Of a DNA stretch of 64,000 nt, positions 17,417 to 26,975 are shown piece after piece. The position numbers were made by a program, and so were the translations under genes. The first letter of the stretch is position 1, and each line of letters begins with the position of its first letter. This DNA comes from Ferranicluibacter rubi. Lineage in GTDB: Bacteria > Pseudomonadota > Alphaproteobacteria > Rhizobiales > Rhizobiaceae. The stretch spans positions 620,001 to 684,000 of the forward strand of contig NZ_JAANCM010000001.1 of assembly GCF_011603255.1 (NCBI RefSeq), in the 5' to 3' direction. The notes under the pieces were generated by a model. That model made no database searches and had not been told where the DNA came from. It saw only the letters and a program-made list of their open reading frames with translations.

Positions 17417-18388
17417 GTGCAAACGTCAGGAAAATACAACCGAATGCTGGTGATTACCCTTGGCGTCGTCGGTCTCTATGCCGCCTTCCTCCAGTGGTTT
17501 CTGGGATGGGGCGAGATCCTCTCGCGGTGGCGAACGGTGGGGCCTGGAACAGGCACCATGGCGCTGGCGCTGCTCGTCGCGACCTATTTCATTCGCACCC
17601 ACCGCATGCAGGACTATTTTCGCCACGAGACCCACGGCCGCTTTCTCGCACTTTTCCGGGTGACGCAGATCCACAATCTCCTCAACATCATGATGCCGCT
17701 GCGCACCGGCGAGACCAGCTTTCCCCTGTTGATGCGCTCGGAATTCGGCGTGCCGCTGGCGCGCGGTGCCTCGGCGCTCTTCGTCCTGCGCCTGCTCGAT
17801 CTCCATGCCCTCCTTGCCGCCGGCGGCATGGGACTGGTCGCGACGGCCGAGCGACCCGTCGTCGCGGGGACGCTATGGGCGCTCTTTCTCGTGCTGCCCC
17901 TTCTCCTGTTTCCCTTGCGCAAAGGCCTCGTCAGGCTTGCGAAACGGCATCTTCCGGCAAAACTTGCACGGGTGCCGGCAAAACTGATACGGGTGATCGA
18001 CGAGATCGATGCCGGCATCCCCGCCGATCTCGGCGCTTTCGGCCGCGCCTGGTTCCTCACCGTCGTCAACTGGGGCATCAAGGTGGCCGTGCTCGCCTGG
18101 GTTCTCGCGCTGATGGGCGTCTGGCCGCTTTCGGCAAGCGTCGGGGGTGCGCTGGGCGGCGAGATCTCCTCCGTTTTGCCCGTCCACGCACCCGCAGGGG
18201 TGGGAACCTACCCGGCCGGCATTGCGGCCGGCGCCGCAGCGCTCGGTGCATCCCGGGCGCCGGACGCGCTGGAGACGCTCGCCAGCGCTAGCGTCAACAC
18301 GCATCTGCTGATCGTCGTCTCCGCCCTCGTCGGCACCGGGCTCTCGCTGATCCTGCCGTTTCTGGCGGGCGGACGCCCCCGCGGATGA
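17417..18388 (+). CDS. Lysylphosphatidylglycerol synthase TM-domain (UPF0104) family membrane protein, putative flippase
   Basis: A 323-residue protein with about eight membrane segments. The conserved MPLRTGETSFPLLM segment and the later PVHAPAGVGTYPAG segment define the LPG_synthase_TM/UPF0104 family. The start chosen is the GTG at 17417, 7 nt after GGGGGA (17404-17409); an ATG at 17444 is the alternative. It is divergent from the GT2/ArnT-like pair (118-bp gap). Family members are membrane proteins linked to lipid-carrier glycosylation, so a lipid-linked sugar flippase role is reasonable but unproven. Confidence 0.8.
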   Translation: MQTSGKYNRMLVITLGVVGLYAAFLQWFLGWGEILSRWRTVGPGTGTMALALLVATYFIRTHRMQDYFRHETHGRFLALFRVTQIHNLLNIMMPLRTGETSFPLLMRSEFGVPLARGASALFVLRLLDLHALLAAGGMGLVATAERPVVAGTLWALFLVLPLLLFPLRKGLVRLAKRHLPAKLARVPAKLIRVIDEIDAGIPADLGAFGRAWFLTVVNWGIKVAVLAWVLALMGVWPLSASVGGALGGEISSVLPVHAPAGVGTYPAGIAAGAAALGASRAPDALETLASASVNTHLLIVVSALVGTGLSLILPFLAGGRPRG

Positions 18389-18407
18389 GAATCCCATGGC
18401 CGGACTG

Positions 18408-18435
18408 TTGCTCTTTGCCCGTCCTGCGGTTATAA
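18408..18435 (+). promoter_or_regulatory. Candidate sigma70 promoter for rpmI-rplT
   Basis: TTGCTC (18408-18413), 16-bp spacer, TTATAA (18430-18435), leaving a leader of about 95 nt before rpmI. The leader contains an inverted repeat GAGGCGACCTC near 18489. This is a consensus-based guess. Confidence 0.4.
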
Positions 18436-18534
18436 GCCGCCGTCCGAACGGTCCGGCAGGGCATGCCGTGGCCGTTCTTTTACGCTCGAGGCGACCTCGT
18501 CAGTCACCTCACATAATCAGAATGGAGTAGCAAA

Positions 18535-18738
18535 ATGCCCAAGATGAAGACGAAGTCCTCTGCCAAGAAGCGGTTCAAGATCACCGCGACCGGCAAGGTC
18601 GTAGCAGCTGCCGCCGGCAAGCGCCACGGCATGATCAAGCGGTCCAACAAGTTCATTCGCGACGCCCGCGGCACGATGGTTCTGGCCGAGCCCGATGGCA
18701 AGAAGGTCATCAAGAACTACCTGCCCAACGGTCTCTGA
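18535..18738 (+). CDS. rpmI: 50S ribosomal protein L35
   Basis: A 67-residue, strongly basic protein. It opens [20 protein letters not shown] and contains the family segment [22 protein letters not shown]. It is normal length, preceded by GGAG 8-12 nt upstream. It forms an operon with rplT 37 bp downstream. It belongs to the large subunit. Confidence 0.97.
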   Translation: MPKMKTKSSAKKRFKITATGKVVAAAAGKRHGMIKRSNKFIRDARGTMVLAEPDGKKVIKNYLPNGL

Positions 18739-18775
18739 GACGTCTGGCACTATTGGATTTTAAGGAGATCATACC

Positions 18776-19180
18776 ATGGCACGTGTAAAGCGCGGCGTAG
18801 CCGCTCACGCAAAGCATAAAAAAGTTCTCAAGGCAGCCAAGGGTTTCTACGGCCGCCGCAAGAACACGATCCGTGCAGCCAAAGCTGCTGTCGATCGTTC
18901 CAAGCAGTTCGCTTACCGCGACCGCAAGGTCAACAAGCGCAATTTCCGCGCGCTCTGGATCCAGCGTATCAACGCTGCCGTCCGCGAGCATGGCCTGACC
19001 TATGGCCGCTTCATCGATGGCCTGAACAAGGCCGGCATCGAAGTCGACCGCAAGGTTCTGTCGGACATGGCCATCCATGAAGCCGCTGCCTTCGGCGCGC
19101 TCATCGAAGCCTCGAAGAACGCCCTGTCCTACCTCAAGGACGCCGGCACGAAGAACGAGTTTGAAAGCGCGGTCAAGTAA
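18776..19180 (+). CDS. rplT: 50S ribosomal protein L20
   Basis: A 134-residue basic large-subunit assembly protein with the typical start [20 protein letters not shown], followed by [20 protein letters not shown] and the C-terminal globular domain ending NEFESAVK. L20 in many bacteria represses its own operon by binding the leader. AAGGAG lies 10 nt before the ATG. A strong terminator separates it from pheS. Confidence 0.97.
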   Translation: MARVKRGVAAHAKHKKVLKAAKGFYGRRKNTIRAAKAAVDRSKQFAYRDRKVNKRNFRALWIQRINAAVREHGLTYGRFIDGLNKAGIEVDRKVLSDMAIHEAAAFGALIEASKNALSYLKDAGTKNEFESAVK

Positions 19181-19214
19181 GCCAGCGCTTCCCTGACGAC
19201 TGAAGACTTTGGGA

Positions 19215-19245
19215 AACCCGCGCTGGCAGGCTAGCGCGGGTTTTT
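19215..19245 (+). terminator. Terminator or attenuator between rplT and pheS
   Basis: AACCCGCGCT (19215-19224), 8-nt loop, AGCGCGGGTT (19233-19242), then TTT. A perfect 10-bp stem with a T tract 40 bp before pheS. Because pheST operons can be attenuated, read-through may be regulated; no leader peptide is evident. Confidence 0.8.
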
Positions 19246-19283
19246 CCGTTTTTGAACCGCCCCATCGACAAGGCAGAAGACGA

Positions 19284-20369
19284 ATGAGCGACCTCGACAC
19301 TTTGCAAAGCACTCTTCTCGGCGAGATCGCCTCTGCCGACAGCGAGGCCGCGATCGAGGCGGTGCGCCTTTCCGCACTCGGCAAGAAGGGTTCGGTTTCC
19401 GAGCTGCTGAAGACGCTGGGCACGATGACGCCGGAAGAACGCCAGACCCGCGGCGCGGCCATCAACGCGCTGAAGGGCGTGATTGGCGAGGCCATTTCGG
19501 CCCGCAAGGCGGACCTCAAGGATGCCGCCATCGCCGAGCGTCTTGCGCGCGAAACCGTCGACGTGACCCTGCCGGTGCGCGCCTCCCCCGCCGAGCGTGG
19601 CCGCATTCACCCGATCAGCCAGATCACCGACGAGATCACCGCGATCTTCGCCGACATGGGTTTCTCGATTGCGGAAGGTCCGGACATCGAGACGGACTAT
19701 TACAATTTCACCGCACTGAATTTCCCGGAAGGCCACCCTGCCCGCGAAATGCACGACACGTTCTTCTTCCCGCCGGACGAAAGCGGTGCGCGCAAGGTGC
19801 TGCGCACGCATACCTCGCCCGTGCAGGTGCGCACCATGGAAGCCCAGAAGCCGCCGATCCGGATTATCATTCCCGGCAAGACCTACCGGCAGGATTCCGA
19901 CGCGACCCATTCGCCGATGTTCCACCAGGTCGAAGGCCTTGTGGTCGACACCAAGGCGAACGTCGCCAACCTGCGCTGGGTTCTGGAAGAGTTCTGCAAG
20001 GCCTTCTTCGAGGTCGACAGCGTCACCATGCGCTTCCGTCCCTCGTTCTTCCCCTTCACCGAACCGAGCTTCGAAGTCGATATCCAGTGCGACCGCTCGT
20101 CGGGCCCGATCGTCAAGTTCGGCGAGGGTACCGACTGGATGGAGATCCTCGGCTGCGGCATGGTGCACCCGAACGTGCTGCGCGCCGGCGGTCTGGATCC
20201 CGATGTCTACCAGGGTTTCGCCTGGGGCATGGGCCTCGACCGCATCGCCATGCTGAAATACGGCATGCCGGACCTGCGCAACTTCTTCGACGCCGACGTC
20301 CGCTGGATGTCCCACTACGGCTTCCGCCCGCTCGACATGCCGACGCTGTTCGGGGGCTTAAGCGGCTGA
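19284..20369 (+). CDS. pheS: Phenylalanyl-tRNA synthetase alpha subunit
   Basis: A 361-residue class II synthetase subunit. The N-terminal coiled coil (about 1-90) is followed by the catalytic core: motif 2 near [13 protein letters not shown] and [16 protein letters not shown], and motif 3 as [17 protein letters not shown]. The start is the ATG at 19284, giving [12 protein letters not shown]; the in-frame TTG at 19209 lies before the terminator. It pairs with PheT as an alpha2-beta2 enzyme. Unusually, pheT does not follow directly: a BrnT/BrnA pair occupies the 623 bp between them. Confidence 0.96.
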   Translation: MSDLDTLQSTLLGEIASADSEAAIEAVRLSALGKKGSVSELLKTLGTMTPEERQTRGAAINALKGVIGEAISARKADLKDAAIAERLARETVDVTLPVRASPAERGRIHPISQITDEITAIFADMGFSIAEGPDIETDYYNFTALNFPEGHPAREMHDTFFFPPDESGARKVLRTHTSPVQVRTMEAQKPPIRIIIPGKTYRQDSDATHSPMFHQVEGLVVDTKANVANLRWVLEEFCKAFFEVDSVTMRFRPSFFPFTEPSFEVDIQCDRSSGPIVKFGEGTDWMEILGCGMVHPNVLRAGGLDPDVYQGFAWGMGLDRIAMLKYGMPDLRNFFDADVRWMSHYGFRPLDMPTLFGGLSG

Positions 20370-20406
20370 TTTTTTCGTGGCCACAAATTGAGATGTGTGG
20401 TAGATC

Positions 20407-20697
20407 ATGGAACTGGAGTGGGACGAGGAAAAGCGACAGAAGAACCTGCGGGAGCGGGGAATCGATTTCGCCTCCGCGGCTTCGATGGATCCGTCATCGG
20501 TCCTGACTGTCATCGACAGCCGCTCCGATTACGGCGAGACGCGCTTCATCGTCTTCGGGTTCATTGAGGCGCGCCTTCATGTTCTCTGCTGGACTCCGAG
20601 AGACGGCAGGATGCGGGTTATATCTTTAAGGAAAGCCAATGAGCGTGAACAGAAAGCCTATTTCGACGCTTCCGGATCACCTTCCCCCTCTCACTGA
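20407..20697 (+). CDS. brnT: BrnT family type II toxin (ribonuclease)
   Basis: A 96-residue protein closely following the BrnT pattern: ELEWDEEKRQKNLRERGIDF at the N-terminus, the VIDSRSDYGETRFIVFGF core and RVISLRKANEREQKAY near the end. BrnT is a RelE-fold RNase that blocks translation, neutralised by BrnA. The toxin gene precedes and overlaps the antitoxin gene (59 bp), the usual brnTA order. It lies 37 bp after pheS in the same direction, so it is probably transcribed with pheST. All expected core residues appear present, so it may be active. Confidence 0.9.
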   Translation: MELEWDEEKRQKNLRERGIDFASAASMDPSSVLTVIDSRSDYGETRFIVFGFIEARLHVLCWTPRDGRMRVISLRKANEREQKAYFDASGSPSPSH

Positions 20698-20956
20698 CGA
20701 GGACGGCGAGGTTCGCGAGATCACGGCCGAAGACCTGCTGCATTTCCGCCCTATGAAGGACGCCGTACCTGACATTCTCGAAGCCTTGGAACGATCCCGT
20801 GGCCATAGAGGACCACAGAAGGAACCGGTGAAGGAGCGCGTTGGTCTGCGGCTCGATCACGCTGTGGTAGAGCATTTTCGCCGAACCGGACCAGGCTGGC
20901 AGAGCCGGATCAATGCCGTGCTGGCGGCGCATGTGAAGGCAAATAAGAATTCTTGA
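20639..20956 (+). CDS. brnA: BrnA family antitoxin
   Basis: A 105-residue protein with an acidic, flexible N-terminal part that would wrap the toxin and a C-terminal ribbon-helix-helix-like domain, ERVGLRLDHAVVEHFRRTGPGWQSRINAVL, typical of BrnA antitoxins that bind DNA and autoregulate. It overlaps brnT by 59 bp and ends 36 bp before pheT. If BrnA represses a promoter near its own operon it could influence pheT expression; no operator was identified. Confidence 0.9.
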   Translation: MSVNRKPISTLPDHLPPLTDEDGEVREITAEDLLHFRPMKDAVPDILEALERSRGHRGPQKEPVKERVGLRLDHAVVEHFRRTGPGWQSRINAVLAAHVKANKNS

Positions 20957-20992
20957 TATCCGGGCCGGGACCGGCCGCGAAGGAAACATGGC

Positions 20993-23425
20993 ATGAAATT
21001 CACCCTCTCCTGGCTCAAGGACCACCTTGATACCGACGCCTCGCTCGACGAGATCTGCACGCGCCTGACGGCGATCGGGCTTGAGGTCGAGGATATCGAC
21101 GACAAGGCGGCGTTCAAACCCTTCGTCATCGCCAAGGTCCTGTCTGCCGAAAAGCATCCGCAGGCCGACAAGCTCAAGGTGCTGATGGTGGACATCGGTG
21201 CCGGGCAGCCTGTGCAGGTCGTCTGCGGCGCGCCGAATGCGCGCGAGGGGCTCATCGGGGCGTTTGCCGCACCGGGCGCCTATGTGCCGGGGATCGACGT
21301 AACGCTCTCCGTCGGCAATATCCGCGGCGTGGAAAGCCGGGGCATGATGTGCTCGGAGCGCGAGTTGCAGATGTCCGACAGCCATGACGGCATCATCGAC
21401 CTGCCGGCGGATGCGCCGGTCGGCACGAGCTTCGCCGCCTATGCCGGTCTCGACGATCCGATCATCGAGATCAACCTGACGCCCAACCGGCCGGATTGCA
21501 CGAGCATTCACGGCATCGCCCGCGATCTCGCCGCCTCCGGCCTCGGCACGCTGAAAGTGCGGCCGGCACCCGCGTTTTCGGTTCAGGGCGAAACACCGGT
21601 CAAGGTCAGCCTCGACCTCGGCACCGATACGCATCTCTGCCCCGGCTTCTCGCTGCGTCTCGTGCGCGGCGTGAAGAACGGGCCGAGCCCGGCCTGGATG
21701 CAGAAGCGGCTGCTGGCCATTGGCCTCCGCCGCATCAACGCGCTGGTCGATATCACCAATTACATGACCTTCGACATGGGCCGGCCGATGCATGTCTTCG
21801 ATGCCGCCAAGGTGAAGGGCGATCTCACCGTGCGTCGCGCCGTGGAAGGCGAGACCATTCTTGCGCTCGACCAGCGGACCTATACGCTGACGCCGAACAC
21901 GGTCGTCATCGCCGACGAAAACGGTCTGGAATCGATCGGCGGCGTGATGGGCGGCGAGCATTCCGGCTGTGACGAGACCACCACGGACGTGCTGATCGAG
22001 TCGGCCCTGTGGGACCCGATGAACATCGCCCGCACCGGCCGCAGCTTGGGGATCATCACCGATGCGCGCTATCGTTTCGAGCGCGGCGTCGATCCGGCCT
22101 ATATGGTGCCGGGCCTCGACCGCACGACGGAACTCGTGCTGGAACTGTGCGGCGGCACGCCGGCCGAGGCCAACATTGTCGAGGGGCCGAAAACCGCTCC
22201 GAAGACCGTCGATTTCCCGGTGTCCGAGGTCAAGCGCCTGACCGGGCTGGAGGTCAGCACTGACGAAAGCGTCGCGATCCTGCGCGGCCTCGGCTTTCCT
22301 GTTAAGGATGGTGCGGAAGCCGAGCGGTTCACTGTCACGGTTCCTTCCTGGCGTCCCGATGTGGATGGCAAGGCGGATCTGGTCGAGGAGGTCATGCGCA
22401 TCCACGGGGTCGATCATATCCGGCCGGTCCCGCTTGAGCGCGATGTCTCGGTCAACACGCGCATCCTCACGACGCTGCAGATCCGCACGCGGCTGGCCAA
22501 GCGCGCACTTGCCGCCCGCGGCATGCTGGAGGCCGTCACCTGGTCCTTCATTCCCAAGGCGCAGGCGACTCTTTTTGGCGGCGGCGCTCCGGCGCTGGCC
22601 CTGTCGAACCCGATCGCAGCCGATATGTCGGACATGCGGCCCTCGCTGCTGCCCGGCCTGCTGACGGCGGCCCAGCGCAATGCCGACAAGGGCTATGGCG
22701 ACGTCGCGATCTTCGAGGTGTCCGGCACCTATGAAAACGACCGGCCCGAGGGGCAGCGCCGCGTGGCAGGCGGCATCCGTCGCGGCACGGCGAGCCTTGC
22801 CGGCGCCGGTCGTGCCTGGTCGAATGCCAGCCGCGGCGGCGGCAAGCCGGTGGATGTCTACGACGCCAAGGCCGATGCGCTGGCGGTGCTGGAAGCTTGC
22901 GGCGTGCCCATGGGCAATGTGCAGATCGAGGCCGGCGCACCCGGCTGGTTCCACCCGGGCCGCTCGGGCACCATCAAGTACGGCCCGAAGATCACGCTCG
23001 GTTATTTCGGCGAGTTCCACCCGAAGACGCTGGAGGCACTCGACGTATCGGGCGCGCTCGCCGGCTTCGAAGTGTTCGTGGATGCCCTGCCCGAGCCGAA
23101 GAAGAAGGCGACCCGCACCAAGCCGGCGCTCGAGCTCTCGCCGTTCCAGGCCGTGAAGCGCGACTTCGCCTTCGTGGTGGATCGCGCGGTCGAAGCGGCC
23201 GCCATCGTCAAGGCAGCCTCGGGCGCCGATCGCAAGCTGGTCGCAGGCGTCACCGTCTTCGACGTCTTCGAAGGTGCCGCGCTCGGCGAGGCCAAGAAGT
23301 CGGTCGCCGTCGAGGTTGTCATCCAGCCGGCCGACCGGACGCTGACGGACGAGGATTTCGAGGCCCTGACTGCCAAGATCGTCGCCAACGTCACGAAGAC
23401 CACCGGCGGCGTACTGCGCGGATAA
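20993..23425 (+). CDS. pheT: Phenylalanyl-tRNA synthetase beta subunit
   Basis: An 810-residue beta subunit of normal length. It has the EMAP/tRNA-binding domain (about 40-150, including [20 protein letters not shown]), the B3/B4 editing domain (about 210-390), B5 (about 400-480), the catalytic-like core, and the C-terminal FDX-ACB anticodon domain (about 715-810). AAGGAAACATGGC precedes the ATG. It is separated from pheS by brnTA and followed by a strong terminator, consistent with a pheS-brnT-brnA-pheT operon. Confidence 0.96.
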   Translation: MKFTLSWLKDHLDTDASLDEICTRLTAIGLEVEDIDDKAAFKPFVIAKVLSAEKHPQADKLKVLMVDIGAGQPVQVVCGAPNAREGLIGAFAAPGAYVPGIDVTLSVGNIRGVESRGMMCSERELQMSDSHDGIIDLPADAPVGTSFAAYAGLDDPIIEINLTPNRPDCTSIHGIARDLAASGLGTLKVRPAPAFSVQGETPVKVSLDLGTDTHLCPGFSLRLVRGVKNGPSPAWMQKRLLAIGLRRINALVDITNYMTFDMGRPMHVFDAAKVKGDLTVRRAVEGETILALDQRTYTLTPNTVVIADENGLESIGGVMGGEHSGCDETTTDVLIESALWDPMNIARTGRSLGIITDARYRFERGVDPAYMVPGLDRTTELVLELCGGTPAEANIVEGPKTAPKTVDFPVSEVKRLTGLEVSTDESVAILRGLGFPVKDGAEAERFTVTVPSWRPDVDGKADLVEEVMRIHGVDHIRPVPLERDVSVNTRILTTLQIRTRLAKRALAARGMLEAVTWSFIPKAQATLFGGGAPALALSNPIAADMSDMRPSLLPGLLTAAQRNADKGYGDVAIFEVSGTYENDRPEGQRRVAGGIRRGTASLAGAGRAWSNASRGGGKPVDVYDAKADALAVLEACGVPMGNVQIEAGAPGWFHPGRSGTIKYGPKITLGYFGEFHPKTLEALDVSGALAGFEVFVDALPEPKKKATRTKPALELSPFQAVKRDFAFVVDRAVEAAAIVKAASGADRKLVAGVTVFDVFEGAALGEAKKSVAVEVVIQPADRTLTDEDFEALTAKIVANVTKTTGGVLRG

Positions 23426-23457
23426 GCACAGTGCCAGAGCGCTGACGCCACCACCTC

Positions 23458-23493
23458 AAGCCTTCGGCGAACCCGGTTCGCCGAAGGCTTTTT
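23458..23493 (+). terminator. Rho-independent terminator of pheT
   Basis: AAGCCTTCGGCGAAC (23458-23472), loop CCG, GTTCGCCGAAGGCTT (23476-23490), then TTT: a perfect 15-bp stem. It lies just before the end of the convergent G3E GTPase gene and could serve both directions. Confidence 0.9.
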
Positions 23494-23497
23494 CATG

Positions 23498-24535
23498 TCA
23501 CAGGCTTGCCGGAATGGCGGTGCGGACTTCGGCTTGCGTACCCACGAAGGCGGCAAAGGAGCGCTGGAGATCGCCCAGATCACCATCGGTGATGAGCACC
23601 AGCAGGCTCGCCTTCTCGCACGGCCATTCGGCTAGATGAAAGGGCGGGTGGATCAGATGCTGGACGCCGTGCACCACGACGGGGGACGCAGCGCCCTCCA
23701 CGTCGAGAATCCCCTTCAGCCGCAGGATACGCGTGCCGTGGCGATGGACCAGTAGGGACAGCCACAGTGAAAAGCGGGCCCAGGCGATGGGGCGATCCAT
23801 CGTCAGCGACAAAGCGCGGATCTCGCCGTGGCGGTTGCGGTCCTCGCTCCCGTGGCGGTGATCGGCATGCCGGGCGGAGGCCACCCATCGCCGCGCTTCC
23901 GCCGGCCGTGAGGCGAGGTCGTGGATATCCTGCGTCAGCAGAGCGGCGACCGTGCCGCTGTCGTCACCCGATGTCACGACGGCGGCAGGGTTGATCGCCG
24001 CCACGGCCGCGCGCAGCGCATGGCTATCCTCGGCAGACCCAAGATCGGTCTTGGTGAGGATTATGCGGTCGGCGAGCGCCACCTGTCGGGCCGCCTCCTC
24101 GAAGGTCTCAAGATTGTGCAGGCCGTTCGGCACGTCGATAACGGTGACGACATTGCCGATGGCGAAATGATATTTGAGCATCATGTCGGCGGCGAGCGTC
24201 GCGATGATCGGCGCGGGGTCGGCAAGACCCGTCGTTTCGATGACGAGGCGGCGGAAGGGCGGGATGTCGCCACGGGCGCGACGTTCGAACAGCGCGAGCA
24301 CGGCGTCCTTCAGATCGCCGCGGACGGTGCAGCAGACGCAGCCGCTTTTTAAAAGCACGATATCGCCATCGACCTTCTCCACCAAGAAATGATCGAGGCC
24401 GATATCGCCGAACTCGTTGATGATCACGGCGGTGTCGCCAAGGTCCGGCCCCGACAGCAGCCGGTTGAGCAGCGTCGTCTTGCCCGCGCCGAGAAAGCCG
24501 GTCAGCACATTGGCGGTGATCAGGTCCCGCGTCAT
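23498..24535 (-). CDS. G3E family GTPase (CobW/COG0523-like metallochaperone)
   Basis: A 345-residue P-loop GTPase. Walker A is GFLGAGKT (13-20), the metal-binding CxCC motif is C66-V-C68-C69 following GDIVLLKSG, the switch region is ETTGLADP, the base-specificity motif is TKTDLG, and the C-terminal CobW_C domain starts near residue 230, with a His-rich linker (HADHRHGSEDRNRHG) that may bind metal. The ATG at 24535 overlaps the stop of the small MCGLCG gene. Family members hand Zn, Co or other metals to client enzymes; the adjacent metal-dependent deacetylase is a candidate client (inference). Confidence 0.87.
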   Translation of the reverse strand: MTRDLITANVLTGFLGAGKTTLLNRLLSGPDLGDTAVIINEFGDIGLDHFLVEKVDGDIVLLKSGCVCCTVRGDLKDAVLALFERRARGDIPPFRRLVIETTGLADPAPIIATLAADMMLKYHFAIGNVVTVIDVPNGLHNLETFEEAARQVALADRIILTKTDLGSAEDSHALRAAVAAINPAAVVTSGDDSGTVAALLTQDIHDLASRPAEARRWVASARHADHRHGSEDRNRHGEIRALSLTMDRPIAWARFSLWLSLLVHRHGTRILRLKGILDVEGAASPVVVHGVQHLIHPPFHLAEWPCEKASLLVLITDGDLGDLQRSFAAFVGTQAEVRTAIPASL

Positions 24536-24828
24536 CCCGCGCCTTCCAACCGTACCATCACGCCAAGGTCGAGCGGATCGAAGCGGCCGCCGAGGCTGTC
24601 GGCCGCCGGCCACAAGGCGCCGAGGTGATCGACCACGACGCTCTTCCCCGTCGGCCCGCGCAGCACGAAACGATCGGCCCAGACCGACAGCTTCAGGCCA
24701 CGGGCGCCAAGCACCCGGTTGGCGGCCGCCGCTTGTCGCATGCGCTCCGCAGCCGGCATGACGAGCGCCACGTCGCCGCCCTGGCTCCAGTGGTCGGCAT
24801 TGGCGAAGGCACCACAGAGGCCGCACAT
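24532..24828 (-). CDS. Small conserved MCGLCG protein of unknown function
   Basis: A 98-residue protein beginning MCGLCGAFANADHW, with two cysteines (C2, C5) in a CxxC arrangement and nearby histidines that could bind metal. The second half, VLRGPTGKSVVVDHLGALWP, is a conserved block I associate with uncharacterised alphaproteobacterial neighbours of CobW-like GTPases. It starts 1 bp after the deacetylase stop and overlaps the GTPase start by 4 bp. The N-terminal MCG recalls class II amidotransferases, but the protein is far too short to be one. Function unknown. Confidence 0.8.
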   Translation of the reverse strand: MCGLCGAFANADHWSQGGDVALVMPAAERMRQAAAANRVLGARGLKLSVWADRFVLRGPTGKSVVVDHLGALWPAADSLGGRFDPLDLGVMVRLEGAG

Positions 24829-24829
24829 A

Positions 24830-25729
24830 TCAGGGCTTCGGCCGCTCCGTGCCCGACTGTGGGAAGCGGGTGGCGAAATCCTGCGCGATCTCCTCCATCG
24901 TCACGAATTTCACCCCCTCATAGCCTTTCAGCGTCTCGAACAGGCGCTCGTGCATCTTCAGCACATGCGGCCGGCCGGAGACGTCGGGGTGGATGGTGAT
25001 CGGGAAGACGGCGTAGTCGTAATTCTCGTAGACCCACTCGAACTGGTCGAGCCATTGCTGTTCCAGATCGCGCGGGCTGACGAAGCCATGGCTGTTGGGC
25101 GCCGCCTTGATGAACATCATCGGCGGGAGATCGTCGAGGTTCCAGGATGCGGGGATCTCGATCAGGTCCGTCTCCGGACCGGCGACATAGGGCTTCATCC
25201 AGGTCGAGGGATGCTGCGAATAGTCGATCTTCGTCCATTCGTCGCCAACGGTGACGTAATAGGGGAAGTGGTCGTTGTGCATCAGGGAGTGGTCGTAGAG
25301 GATGCCCTTCTCCTTCAGCAGAGCGTTGGTCTTGGAGCCGAACTCCCACCACGGCGCAACATAGCCGCGCGGCGGCCTGCCGGAAAGCTGCGTGATCAGA
25401 TCGACGCATTTGTCGAAGATCGCCTCTTCCTGCTCCGGTGTCATGGCGATCGGGTTTTCATGGCTGTAGCCATGCATGCCGATTTCGTGGCCGGCATCGG
25501 CAACCGCCTTCATCTCGTCCCAGAAGGTCTCGATGGAGTGGCCGGGAATGAACCAGGTGGTCTTGATGCCCCATTTCTCGAACATCTTCAGCAGGCGGAC
25601 GCTGCCGACCTTGCCTGCAAAGACACCACGCGAGATGTCGCAGGGGCTGTCCTCGCCGCCATAGGAGCCGAGCCAGCCTGCAACGGCATCCACATCGATG
25701 CCGTAGGAAACGAAGATCTCTTTTGCCAT
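24830..25729 (-). CDS. Polysaccharide deacetylase (NodB/PuuE/HpPgdA-like) family protein
   Basis: A 299-residue cytoplasmic-looking protein of the carbohydrate esterase 4 fold. The likely metal ligands are D12 or D14 in GIDVDA and H86/H90 in GMHGYSHE; the opening [18 protein letters not shown] and [20 protein letters not shown] match the PuuE/HpPgdA-like branch, which acts on small amides or modified sugars instead of chitin. It lacks a signal peptide, so an intracellular substrate is likely. It leads a tight operon with the MCGLCG protein and the G3E GTPase. Confidence 0.85.
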   Translation of the reverse strand: MAKEIFVSYGIDVDAVAGWLGSYGGEDSPCDISRGVFAGKVGSVRLLKMFEKWGIKTTWFIPGHSIETFWDEMKAVADAGHEIGMHGYSHENPIAMTPEQEEAIFDKCVDLITQLSGRPPRGYVAPWWEFGSKTNALLKEKGILYDHSLMHNDHFPYYVTVGDEWTKIDYSQHPSTWMKPYVAGPETDLIEIPASWNLDDLPPMMFIKAAPNSHGFVSPRDLEQQWLDQFEWVYENYDYAVFPITIHPDVSGRPHVLKMHERLFETLKGYEGVKFVTMEEIAQDFATRFPQSGTERPKP

Positions 25730-25797
25730 TGCCGTTCCTTATCCGAAGCGCGTCGAAAACGTCAGCTTAGACAGGCACGCCTGCGCGTCAACGCTTT

Positions 25798-26748
25798 CTA
25801 TTCACTCGCTTCGTTGAGCCGCTGGCAATCCTCCTCGGAGAGATCGATATCGGCGGATTTCGTCAGGCTCTGCAGCTGTTCGAGGCTCGTCGCGCTCGCG
25901 ATCGGCGCCGTGACACCGCGGCGGGCCATGATCCAGGCCAGCGCGATTTCGGCCTGCGTCGCCTGCTTCTCCGCCGCGATCTCGTCCAGCGCACCGAGAA
26001 TGCGCATGCCGCGGCCATCGAGATATTTCTCGACACCCTTGCCGCGCGCCTTGCCTTCGAGGTCCTTGTGCGAGCGGTACTTGCCCGAGAGGAAGCCGGA
26101 GGCGAGGCTGAAGTAAGTGATGACGCCGATCTCCTCCGCGATGCAGAGATTGCGAAGCGCGCCGTCGAAGCTCGAACGGTCGTAGAGATTGTATTCCGGT
26201 TGGAGCACGTCGTAGCGCGGCAGGTCATTTTCCGCGGCGACGTCGAGCGACTGGCGCAGCTGGCCCGCATCGAGGTTGGATGCGCCGATCGCGCGGATCT
26301 TGCCCTGCTTCACGAGCGCATCATATGCGCCCAGCGTTTCCTCATAGGGCGTCTCGGCATCCGGCCAGTGCGAGAGGTAGAGATCGATATGGTCGGTGTT
26401 CAGGCGCAGCAGCGAATCGTCGACGGCCTTGCGGATCCACTTTTCCGAAAGCCCCTTCTGCCCCTCGCCCATGTCGGAGCCGACCTTGGTGATGATGACG
26501 ATCTCGTCGCGCGGGCGCTTCGTCTGGCGCAGCCATTTGCCGATGATCGTCTCGGACTCGCCGCCTTGATTGCCCGGCACCCAGGCGGAATAGACGTCGG
26601 CCGTGTCGATGGCGTTGAAGCCGGCATCGAAGAAGGCGTCGAGCAGGCGGAATGACGTCGTCTCGTCGGCGGTCCAGCCGAAGACATTGCCCCCGAACAC
26701 CAGCGGCGCGATCGACAGCCCCGTACGGCCCAGATTTCTCTTTTCCAT
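25798..26748 (-). CDS. Aldo/keto reductase
   Basis: A 316-residue NAD(P)H-dependent oxidoreductase with the TIM-barrel AKR fold. The catalytic tetrad is visible: D51 and Y53 in DTADVYSAW, K88 in IITKVG, and a His in YLSHWPD near 125. The C-terminal cofactor segment is PIASATSLEQLQSL. The ATG at 26748 gives the usual EKRNLGRTGLSIAPL start. It is divergent from a Gfo/Idh/MocA dehydrogenase (227-bp gap). The substrate is unknown. Confidence 0.9.
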   Translation of the reverse strand: MEKRNLGRTGLSIAPLVFGGNVFGWTADETTSFRLLDAFFDAGFNAIDTADVYSAWVPGNQGGESETIIGKWLRQTKRPRDEIVIITKVGSDMGEGQKGLSEKWIRKAVDDSLLRLNTDHIDLYLSHWPDAETPYEETLGAYDALVKQGKIRAIGASNLDAGQLRQSLDVAAENDLPRYDVLQPEYNLYDRSSFDGALRNLCIAEEIGVITYFSLASGFLSGKYRSHKDLEGKARGKGVEKYLDGRGMRILGALDEIAAEKQATQAEIALAWIMARRGVTAPIASATSLEQLQSLTKSADIDLSEEDCQRLNEASE

Positions 26749-26975
26749 GAAAACTCTCCGGTTTGGTCTCGCATTACGAGGGTTCGGCCGTAGCCCAGCC
26801 TTCGACATAGGGACGCCCGACGCCGACTGACAGGGTCGGCACGGCAAAAGGTACGATGGGCCATCGGAAAACGGAACCAAAAACATGGGGGAAGCGCGGC
26901 GATCCGGAAGTGGCGAGACAGACAGTCCGCCGCTCTCGTGGCATAGTCCCGCGCAACATCAGGGAGAAGCATTGC

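Noticed and set aside
20618-23020. An 800-codon minus-strand open frame opposite pheT and brnA
   Set aside because: No domain or ribosome binding site is visible and it covers the conserved pheT coding strand, so it is a codon-bias artefact.
24532-24828. Class II glutamine amidotransferase for the MCGLCG protein
   Set aside because: Only the first three residues agree; the 98-residue length cannot hold the roughly 200-residue Ntn-hydrolase domain.
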